From the NCBI GenBank assembly GCA_022496185.1, contig WTXG01000176.1, forward strand, positions 1-64,000: DNA of 64,000 bases, read 5' to 3'. Source of the DNA: Multifurca ochricompacta (Eukaryota > Basidiomycota > Agaricomycetes > Russulales > Russulaceae). The notes beneath the pieces are model-generated. The model was not told where the DNA came from. It searched no databases and saw only the letters and a list, made by a program, of their open reading frames with translations. Positions 55,982-64,000 of the stretch are shown one piece after another; positions within the stretch are counted from its first letter, which is position 1, and each line of letters begins with the position of its first letter. Both the position numbers and the translations under genes were made by a program.

Positions 55982-58900
55982 TTAACTGTTCTTGGGCGCT
56001 TCTGGGTGTCGGACATGGAACTCCGTGATAAGGGCCGGGGCGTTGATATCTCCAGCTGGTTCCCATGAGTTGTCAGAAGCTGGGAATCCCTTCCACTTGA
56101 TTAGGTAGTATAACTTGCGCCCTTGGCCTTGTCGCTTCGAATCTAGAATACGTTCTACTTCCCACTCTTCTTCTCCATCGATAAGGTCAGGTGGCGGTCT
56201 CGGGAAGTTTTCCCCATGCAGGGGCGTTTCTTTATATGGGGTGAGTAACCGGGCATGGAAGACCGGGTGAATGCGCCATGTCGGGGGAAGTTTAAGTTCA
56301 TATGACACATCTGACAGCTTCCTCGTTATTTTGAAGGGTCCGTGACATTGGGGCGCTAACTTGGCTGTAGGGTGTGATGTGTGAATGTTCTTTCCTTCCA
56401 GCCACACCAAATCATTGGTTCGATAAGGTGTGAATCTTGTGGGCTTCTCTGCCAGGGTCCTTTGCGCCTTCAACAGGTTTTCATTGGCCGATTTCCTGAT
56501 CTCTTCCCATTGGTCGATACGCCGTGTGACGGAGGGGACGTTCATTGGTTTTCCCATCCATGTGGCTCGGGGTGTCCATCCCATGATAAGTGAGAATGGG
56601 GAGTGTTTCATGGTGCCATTTGGCCAGGAATTATGTGCGAATTCCGCCGTTGCCAGCCAGTCAGCCCAATCATCTTGTCGTCCGTTGCACCAGAATCGAA
56701 GGTATTGTTTGAGCCATTGGTTTGTTCTTTCTGACTGTCCATCTGTCTGTGGGTGGTATGCGGTAGAAATGTTCTGGGTAATATTCAGCGTTTTGCAGAG
56801 TGTCCTGGCAAATGCTGATGTGAAGCGTGGGTCACGGTCTGAGATAATCTTTTCAGGGAGGCCGTAGTGTCTGTAGACATGATTCAAGTAAAGTTTGGCC
56901 ACTTCCTTGGCTGTAATGGACTCTTTGCAGGGTATGAACAATGCTGCTTTCGAACAGTCATGGTCGGTGATGGTTAGGATTGAGTCGAACCCTCTGGAGG
57001 TGGGGAGTTTGACTATGAAGTCCATGGCGATGGTCTGGAACGGTTGTGAAGTCGTTGGTGCAATTGGGAACGGTGCCGGTGGGTGTGGGTGTGTATTCAC
57101 TTTGTTGGCCTGGCAGTCTGCACATCCCCTCACATATTCCTCCACATCTTTCTTCATGTTCGGCCACCAGTAATCTCGTTTAGCAAGGCGTATGTGTTAG
57201 CGATGCCGGGATGTCCTGCAGAGGGAAGATCGTGGTGAAAATGGATCACCCCCCTCTTAATGTTGTCGCCACCGGTGACAACGAGCCAATCCCCGTCCTT
57301 CCACCAGAGACCATCGATTTTCTTCAGGTTATGTGCATCTGCCCATGTTTCGCATAATTGTTGATTCATATTTTGAGAAACTTGGGCCCATAAATCCATG
57401 TCGTGAAGACTGATGACCGCTGTTTTTGCAAAAACCTCTTCGGGGAGTACTGTGATGTCGTTGTTATCCTCCCCACCGTTGTTCAGATCTGGTTGTCGTG
57501 ACAGCACATCTGCACGTGCATTGCGACTGCCCGCAACGTGCTTCAATATGAAATTGTACTCTTCCAGCTCTAGAACCTCGCGAGCAACTCGTCGACTAAT
57601 CTTATGGGGCTCTTTCCAATAGAGTAGGTTGGAGTGGTCGGTGTGAATGATGGTTTTATGAGGGGTTCCCGCTAGGTATGGTCGCCAGTGTCGCAGTGCC
57701 TTTACAATGGCCAGTAACTCTCTATCCCAGATGTCGTAATTTCGTTCTGCCGGCGAGAATGTCTCCGAATAGAAGGTGACAGGGTGGAGCAATCCAGCCG
57801 CATCTCGCTGATTCAATACTGCGCCATTGGCAAAATGAGACGCGTCGACTTCCAGTTCAAAGGGTTTTTCTAAATCAGGCTGTAGGAGGACTGGCTCGGA
57901 ACTGATAATATTGTGAATCTGCTCAAGGCGCGTTGCTGCTCTTCTGACCATTTCCACGGCACATCCTTCTTCAATAATCCATTCAATGGCTGGGCAATCT
58001 CCAAGAATCCTCGAACGAATCGTCGGTAGAAGTTACAAAACCCTACGAAGGAGCGTACATCCTTAACGCATGTGGGGACGGGCCATTCCCGGACTCCTTG
58101 GACTTTTACTGGGTCCATTCACACCTGTCCTCCTTCCAGGATAACTCCTAGATATTCCACGACTGGCTGTTCAAATGAGCATTTAGCCGATTTGAGGTAT
58201 AGGTCATGCTCGTATAGAATGTCCAGCACTTGGTGTACTCGTGCTCGATGGCGAGCAAGATTGTTTGTGGTAGCCACTAGGATATTGTCCATGTACACCA
58301 CCACTTCGCCAGTGAGGATGAGATCGCGAAATATATGATTCATCATGGATTGGAATGTAGCTGGCGAGTTGGTGAGGCCGAAAAACATGACATTTGGTTC
58401 GAAAAGCCCTTGGTTGGTTTTGAATGCTGCCTTACACTGATCTCCTTCCTTGATTCGGACATTGTTGTATCCCCAGCGGACGTCCATCTTCGAGAATAAG
58501 GACTTATTTCGCATGGCATCGATGAGTTCTGATATAAGGGGTAGGGGATAAGCGTTTTTCACAGTGTAGGCATTAATTCGTCGATAGTCCTGGACGGGTC
58601 GGAGCTTTCCATCTTTCTTTTTAATAAAGAAGAATGGTGACGCGTATGGTGACTTGGACAGGCGAATATATCCTTTTGCAAGATGTTCCTCAAGAAATGT
58701 AGTAAGTGCTGTTTGTTCCGCCTGTGACAGTGGATAAATTTTGCAGTCGATTGCGGATGGGGCGTCGGGTACAAATTCGATAGCATGGTCCCATGGTCGT
58801 GCAGGCGGGAAACGTTGCGATTCCTCCTCTGAGAAGACTTTCCAATGGCAGTGATACTCTGGCGGCACTACCTCTTCGAAGGTCTTTTCCACCTGTCCCT

Positions 58901-59458
58901 CTACTGCTTTCTGCGCGAGTTCTGATGCCTTAGTAGCGAAGCCATGGCTCTGATCTTCTTCCTCGCTCATCCTTTGCGCTATTGAATGTCGGGCGGCATA
59001 GTCATACCCATCAATGTGATAAGGACAGGGTAGAACTCTTTATCCATGGTCGCGTCACTCCAGTTGATCTTTGGTTCGAATGCCGCAAGCCAGGGATAAC
59101 CCAGGATAAGATCTTCGCCGCCTAAGTTGGTGACGAGGAAGCGGATGGCTTTTGTCACTTCCCCTACTTGGACGTTGAGGTCGGTATAGTGCGTGATCTT
59201 CCCTGCTCGATTGGCGGTTCCATCGATATTCCAGATATTCTTTTCCTGGGGAAGTGCCAGCATCCCTAGTCCCATGGTCTTGGCCATTCGTGGGCTAATG
59301 AAGTTGTCGGTGGCACCTGAGTCAATCAGGATGTCACGGTCGGCCGTTTTCTGTGTAGTCTCGAAATGTACTGGTATTTTCAATGACTTGAAGCGACTAG
59401 TATACACAGAAGTTACATGTAACGCTCTTGCCCAGGCCGATGGGTTTGAGCCAATCAA
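55982..59458 (-). pseudogene. GyB pol: protease, RT, RNase H, integrase, chromodomain (broken)
   Basis: Same domain order as GyD. One-base losses lie near 59009 (GGGG to GGG, after the protease), near 57930 (TTT to TT, before RNase H) and near 57188 (in the integrase finger region). A TGA at 58119-58121 replaces the Arg seen in GyC. The integrase DDE motif (AMDFIVKLP, SDRDPRFTS, DGQSERTNQ) and chromodomain (YYLIKWKGFPASDNSWEPAGD) are intact in the long frame 57157-55982. Confidence 0.88.
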
Positions 59459-60966
59459 AAATCCTTTTTCGCGAATGCCTTTTCTACTATAATGGCCCTC
59501 ACTTCTTCACTTTCTTTCATCATGCTCGCCCAGATGTCTTGCGCCTTTTCTTCTTTTGTCCTTTTGTCGACGGTCGGCAGATTGTTACGGATGGGCGTGA
59601 CCATTGCTTCTGCTGCCTGTACCCCCTTCTTCGGGCATTCCCTCGACATGTGCCCTTGGGCTTTACAACGAAAGCACCTCCCTTCCTTCATTAGGGTTTG
59701 TCTTTTGTCTTCCGTGAGTGCAGCCCGCGCTCTGGTCCTGTTGGCAGAGGTATCCATGGCATTTGGATCCCTCTGACTGACGTGTGCCGGTTTAATTCCG
59801 AAGGCGGCCTTCCACTGGTCGCGGGTTTTTCCCTTCTTTGTATCAACTCCAAAACGTGTTTGGAAGTCCAGGTAATCTTGTTGCTGTCGTCGGGCAGCAT
59901 CGACCCATTGGTCCCAGTCCTGGGGGTGGTGGAACTGGATGATATTCTTCACCAGCAGATTGGGCAATCCCTGGGAAAAGAGGTCCAAGGTTGCCTCTTC
60001 GTCGGTGTCGTAGCCAGCTCTATTGGCCAGGTTTCTGAATTTGGCCACATAAGCGTCCAGTTCTCCTTTCTCCATTCTCAGGGTTTTAAGTTCCCGAGCG
60101 GCTTTCTGCTTGGCCTGCCCATCTGTAAAGGCATCCTTGAACCTCTGGGCGATAGTTTCCCAGAGACCTTTGCTGGTGGTATGACGACCACTCTCAATCT
60201 GCTCGTTCAGCCATTCGAGCTGCTCCATCGTCCAGTCATCTACTGCCTCTCCTCGAATCAATGACAGAAAGAGGTTGGCTCGTTGAAAGGGGTTGATGAT
60301 CTGGGGGACATCGTGATTGAAGTTCTTGAAGGTGGTGAACTCCAACATAAACTTTTTACTTTGTGATCGGTCTCCTGTGAATGTCTGTGGTAATACACCT
60401 GATAGACGTCCCGACGGTGGGGGAATGTTGGGTGGTAGCATGGCGGGTGGGGGTGGAGGAGGAGGAGGAGCCGGATCTGGGAGTTGGGCTGCGATGGTGG
60501 ACATGTTCTGGTAAAACAGGGTGACGGTATCGGTAGACTGTATGGATATCTGGGGGGTTGTCAAAGCAGGGGCTCTGGACGTGACAACTGCTGGTGCAAC
60601 TGGGGATGTAGTCGACGCTAATACCAGTGCTTCTTCACTATGTTCTTCTACGTACTCTTCTGGTTCAGAGTCCGTAACAATGGCCGGGGGGTTCTCCCTC
60701 CACGGTCCTAATCCAAATTCAGGGGGAGCGGGTCCTGTAGTAACCCAAGAGTGTTGGCTGTCCGAGTATCGGATATGATACCAAACTCTCTTCTCGTCAT
60801 TGTATTCTACCGGTTGGTATCTTCCGTCGTGATAGATGTAGTATCCAAACTCGGACTCAAAATCTTTCCAGGTGGCAGAGCCAAGTACTTGTTGTGAAAG
60901 GTCAGGCTCGTCCCTTCGTTCGATGGGTTCTTCTTTAAAGAGGGTCTGACTGCGGCTGGAAGCCAC
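59455..60966 (-). CDS. GyB gag, intact frame of 503 residues
   Basis: The only uninterrupted gag of its family in the window. It opens at GTG (60966), carries the shared N-terminal block (TWKDFESEFGYYIYHDGRY), a Pro-rich linker (polyP), the capsid-like region (FMLEFTTFKNFN, LFLSLIRGEAVDDWTMEQ) and the knuckle CFRCKAQGHMSREC, and ends in the GATTTTTGA frameshift site. The first in-frame ATG is the M of MSTIAAQL, about 155 codons in. Confidence 0.88.
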   Translation of the reverse strand: MASSRSQTLFKEEPIERRDEPDLSQQVLGSATWKDFESEFGYYIYHDGRYQPVEYNDEKRVWYHIRYSDSQHSWVTTGPAPPEFGLGPWRENPPAIVTDSEPEEYVEEHSEEALVLASTTSPVAPAVVTSRAPALTTPQISIQSTDTVTLFYQNMSTIAAQLPDPAPPPPPPPPAMLPPNIPPPSGRLSGVLPQTFTGDRSQSKKFMLEFTTFKNFNHDVPQIINPFQRANLFLSLIRGEAVDDWTMEQLEWLNEQIESGRHTTSKGLWETIAQRFKDAFTDGQAKQKAARELKTLRMEKGELDAYVAKFRNLANRAGYDTDEEATLDLFSQGLPNLLVKNIIQFHHPQDWDQWVDAARRQQQDYLDFQTRFGVDTKKGKTRDQWKAAFGIKPAHVSQRDPNAMDTSANRTRARAALTEDKRQTLMKEGRCFRCKAQGHMSRECPKKGVQAAEAMVTPIRNNLPTVDKRTKEEKAQDIWASMMKESEEVRAIIVEKAFAKKDF

Positions 60967-60985
60967 GATGAGAGACTCGACTTGA

Positions 60986-61573
60986 TGTTATGTCCGGTGT
61001 GGGACGTTCCACACGACTTGTGTGACAGCGCGATTCGTAGGTTCAGATAAGGGGTCAATTGGATCCCTTGGAGTTAAGTGTGATGAGTCAAAGTCAAAGA
61101 GGCTGTACTCTTAGACAATGGTGAGCAGAGAGTGCCAGAAGCACTGAGACAGGGCAATCTTAGAGAGACAAAGGGGAGTCCAGAAGACAGGCACCGATGT
61201 ATTCAATAAGTCGAGTCTGAGGTCTACAGTGTAGCTACAGCGGACTTATATACGTAATCAAATGAGCGTCTAAAGATAAGATAACGTGGAGTCATGTGGG
61301 CCTGAATATATGAAAGCGGAGGGCGTAAAGCCTGGCTTCTGATAGGGAATTAAGTAAGTGTCCGGTCGTAAAGATAAGAGATAGGAGATAAGCAATAGCG
61401 AGTCAAACATATGTACAGCAATGTAAACAAGGGCAAAGACAGTCACAGGGAGGGGAGCAGGGCACGTGATGGGTCCCATGATGGAGACGTGATCTGGTAG
61501 TGAAGGGTAGGCAGCAGGGAGGGATCATTGTTGGGTAAGAAGAAAAAGACGGGGAGAGACGGGGTTTGTAACA
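60986..61573 (-). repeat. GyB 5' LTR (right copy)
   Basis: 588 bp, TGTTATG..GTAACA. The self-priming site AGACTCGACTT (plus-strand reading) is at 60973-60983, 2 nt outside the LTR. Confidence 0.93.
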
Positions 61574-61578
61574 CCATG

Positions 61579-63476
61579 AGTGTCAATCCCTAAAACCGAA
61601 GAAGAAAACCCTGGTGCCGCGATTCCCGTTTGACGTCAAAGCCATGGAGGGTCCCTTTCAATACATTTCACTGGATCTTATCACTGATCTCCTGCCGTCT
61701 AATGGCACAAACGCCATACTAACCATAGTGGATCAGGGATGCTCAAAGGCAGCAAGATTCATCCCTTGTTCAACAACGATAACTGGTGCTGATGTTGCCA
61801 AACTGTACCTATGACACGTCTTCCCATGGTTTGGTGCTCCTCACCGCGTTATATCTGATCGAGACCCTCGGTTCACCTCGCACTTCACCAAAGAACTCTG
61901 CCGCCTCTTACATATACAGCAAAATATAAGTACAGCCTTTCACCCCCAAACTGATGGACAGAGCAAACGCATGAACCGCTGGGTCAAGCAATACCTACGC
62001 CAATGGACGTTTGGCGACCCCCATGCATGGCACCATCTCCTCCCTCTTGCTGAATTTGTGCATAACCGCTGGCGACATGACCGCACACATCTCAGCCCAC
62101 ATGAACTTCTGTTTGGCTTTAGACCGCTTCCCCTTGCCACAGGCACGATCTCTCCTGTCCCAGCACTCTCAGAACGACTTGACATGATTGCCAAAAGTTG
62201 CGCGTGTGCAGAGCGCGTCCTCTCGTCTATGCAACACATTACCCCGGCTTTCAAAAAAGGGGATGAGGTGTGGCTCGAAGGAAAGAACATACACACACTC
62301 TTCCCCTCTGCGAAACTCGCCCCGCGACGGTATGGCCCCTTCACTATAACCAAAATGATCTCTCTGGTTGCATTCCGCCTCGCACTCCCTTCGACCATGC
62401 GAATTCACAATGTTGTTCATGCATCACTGCTAACCCACTACATCAGCACAGCAGCACATGGGCCCTCCCCACTACGGCCACCACCCGTTCTTGTCGATGG
62501 TACTGAGGAAACTGAGATTGACAGGATTCTTGGCCATCAATGCTTTGGGCGTGATCGACGATTACAGTTCCTACTCAGCTGGAAAGGTTACCCGGCCTCT
62601 GAAAATGAGTGGGTGGACCACATGCACATTCATGCTAACGACGCGATCGACCACTACTTCTGCAACCTTCCACCGTCCGCCCGCGAATCACTCCCAATGC
62701 GTGGTCACATTGGGAATACAAAGGGGGACAGATCACACCCGCGCCTCATTATCCGCATTCCCCCACAAAAACAAATGTCTTCTCCTTCGCACTCTCTCAC
62801 CCCTAATAACGACGCTCAAATCTGCCTCGCCATACTCCACGAACCTAACCCCCCACAATCACCAAGACCGCCAATGCCAGAGACATACCCCTCACCACCA
62901 CCGACTTATGAGCAAATACCCGCGTCCCCCAGTGTCAGTGAACGAGCATCATCTGAAGATCGTGATGCGCTCATCCCTACCTCTCCTCGCTCCCCTGCAG
63001 ACGAACTATGGATTGGACTACACCCGGGAACAGACTATTATACCCGCGACATCACACCCACGAACCATTACGATATTTGAATCCCATCACGACAGAACCG
63101 CCTCCAACCCACCCCGTACATCAAATACTCGTTTGGGGATCACCCCCTCATTCACGGCACCCGCGGACAAGGTAGACGCGAATACACACAGGACCTTACA
63201 GCGGCCCCATGGGTCGAATACCCCTGCCCCCCACATATGATCGCAGACGACTATCGTGCTCTGGAACCCGGGCCACTCGTACGCAGTGTTGACAAGGCCC
63301 TATACCAACTTAACGACCCTGGCCTGCAGGGTGAAGTCAGCCGATTCCGTTTTTTACATCGAGAAGGTGAAGAACTCAGGCAACAGCGACAAATGATTGA
63401 AAGACAACTAACGCGTAATCGTGCTGAGTACCAACAGTGTCGACGTCACCTCGACCAAGCAGCTACTGCACACTGA
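61579..63476 (+). pseudogene. GyA pol part 2: integrase core, chromodomain and C-terminal extension
   Basis: Right after GyB the frame continues with the last Cys of the integrase finger (ECQSLKPKKK) and the core (ISLDLITDLLPSNG, SDRDPRFTSHF, TDGQSKRMNRW). The catalytic Glu of DGQSE is Lys here (AAA at 61965-61967). TGA stops are at 61812-61814 and 63078-63080. A GPF motif (APRRYGPFTI) and chromodomain (LQFLLSWKGYPASENEWVD) follow. The tail is Pro-rich and then has IKYSFGDHPLIHGTRGQG and ADDYRALEPG plus a charged coiled-coil-like stretch (LNDPGLQGEVSRFRFL). This tail lines up by eye with the middle of ORF3 of the other family. Confidence 0.85.
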
Positions 63477-63616
63477 CTAATACCTATCACAATCCGACAA
63501 TGCCACTGCCGCGAATGAACCTCCCGCGCCTCCTCACATGCGCACGGCACACACGAGGACCCTGTCTGTCTAGATCACGATTGAAGTCGGCGCCTTCAAG
63601 TCTACAAGTGGGGTAA

Positions 63617-63928
63617 TGTTACACCTCAATTTTATACCATCAAAGGCGCAATATGCGCCCATCAACTCTTTCCTATTTTTCCCGCTACTTGTAATCAGAT
63701 CGGTCGATCACAATATTACTTTACTATATAGTAGCCAGATAGCAAACACCTCGAGTCTCAGACTCGAGCTCTTGTATCTTTCGGTATTGCAATCAGACTT
63801 TATTGCTTCTCCTTTCTCTGGATTGTCCTGTGAACAATCCCAGATGTCTAGACCACTGAACACCTCCTTCGGAGCCCCCGAACCACGACTTCCGATCTCG
63901 CGCACGATACGGCCTGCCGACCGTAACA
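63617..63928 (+). repeat. GyA 3' LTR
   Basis: 312 bp, preceded by a short purine tract (AAGTGGGGTAA) and followed by the GGAGA duplication at 63929-63933. Confidence 0.92.
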
Positions 63929-63933
63929 GGAGA

Positions 63934-64000
63934 GGGGAAGAGAGCCTGTGTGTTGGAGAAGAAAGGTGAACTTATTCATACTACCCAACATCACCAACTC
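63934..64000. other. host DNA right of the transposon nest
   Basis: Only 67 nt of flanking sequence. It continues the purine-rich host site found left of 29271. Nothing can be called. Confidence 0.4.

Larger units (their letters stand above)
54099..61573 (-). mobile_element. GyB: Ty3/gypsy chromovirus inserted in the GyA integrase
   Basis: A 7475-bp minus-strand element of the same family as GyC and GyD. Two 588-bp LTRs differ at 14 sites, all CpG transitions, and the 5-bp target duplication CCATG (54094-54098, 61574-61578) is perfect. Gag is open from end to end; pol has three one-base deletions and one TGA; ORF3 has a TGA near its start and at least two one-base deletions. Confidence 0.93.
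29276..63928 (+). mobile_element. GyA: outer Ty3/gypsy chromovirus, split by nested insertions
   Basis: Two 312-bp LTRs (29276-29587 and 63617-63928) differ at 9 positions and are flanked by the same 5-bp duplication GGAGA (29271-29275, 63929-63933), so they belong to one insertion although they lie 34 kb apart. Between them, in order, are a gag start, a hAT transposon carrying GyC and GyD, the rest of gag, PR-RT-RNase H, the GyB insertion, then integrase, chromodomain and a C-terminal extension. The coding parts are broken by eight TGA stops at expected Arg codons and by loss of the middle of gag. The integrase catalytic Glu is replaced by Lys. It is dead and is the oldest layer of the nest. 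Confidence 0.92.

Noticed and set aside
29276..63928. Classical RIP (CpA to TpA)
   Set aside because: The changes are in CpG and not preferentially in CpA, so classical ascomycete-type RIP does not describe them.
1..64000. CRISPR arrays, bacterial operons, rRNA genes
   Set aside because: The window is eukaryotic; no spaced repeat array or rRNA-like sequence was seen.

Overview
The window looks like nuclear DNA of a basidiomycete, most likely an Agaricomycete. The genes are cut by many short introns (about 45-100 nt, GT..AG). They include a VPS54 subunit, a metaxin-like protein, a TLC-domain membrane protein, an F-box/leucine-rich protein of the type that is highly multiplied in mushrooms, and a secreted Cys-rich modular protein. 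All functional calls come from reading the translated sequence, without a database search.

Layout. Positions 1-26.6 kb are host genes: a partial gene running off the left edge (minus), an F-box gene (plus), a TLC-domain gene (minus), an Ecl1-like zinc-binding gene (minus), a three-module secreted protein (minus), a small secreted protein (minus), and a metaxin-like gene (minus) that shares a 211-bp divergent promoter with VPS54 (plus). Two long stretches, about 6.0-11.9 kb and 13.2-16.5 kb, are simple-sequence-rich and appear non-coding. For four spliced genes (secreted modular protein, small secreted protein, Ecl1-like, VPS54) the proposed exons sum to a multiple of three. The TLC gene does so if one missing base is allowed, and the F-box gene has two apparent one-base deletions.

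From 27.6 kb to the right end the window is a transposon nest. A solo LTR (27664-27984) precedes an outer Ty3/gypsy chromovirus, GyA (29276-63928). GyA was broken by a hAT DNA transposon (about 30160-51243) and by a second-family gypsy element, GyB (54099-61573), inserted in its integrase zinc finger. Two relatives of GyB, GyC (31282-38726) and GyD (42336-49815), are inserted in the hAT. GyA, GyB, GyC and GyD and the solo LTR are each flanked by a perfect 5-bp target duplication. Removing them restores GyA to gag-PR-RT-RH-IN-chromodomain plus a C-terminal extension.

Three signals stand out. First, all three GyB/C/D copies carry a third open reading frame downstream of pol (about 410 aa) with a coiled-coil-like middle and a row of zinc knuckles; GyA seems to carry a related segment fused to pol. 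Second, practically every substitution between paired LTRs is a CpG transition, and every in-frame stop I found inside the transposon coding regions is TGA where CGA (Arg) is expected, so decay has been driven by CpG deamination. Third, both gypsy families carry a Tf1-type self-priming site, and the GyB/C/D gag frame has no AUG where it opens (GTG in all copies). Many one-base deletions in homopolymers, in host genes and transposons alike, suggest residual assembly errors, so frameshifts should not be taken at face value.
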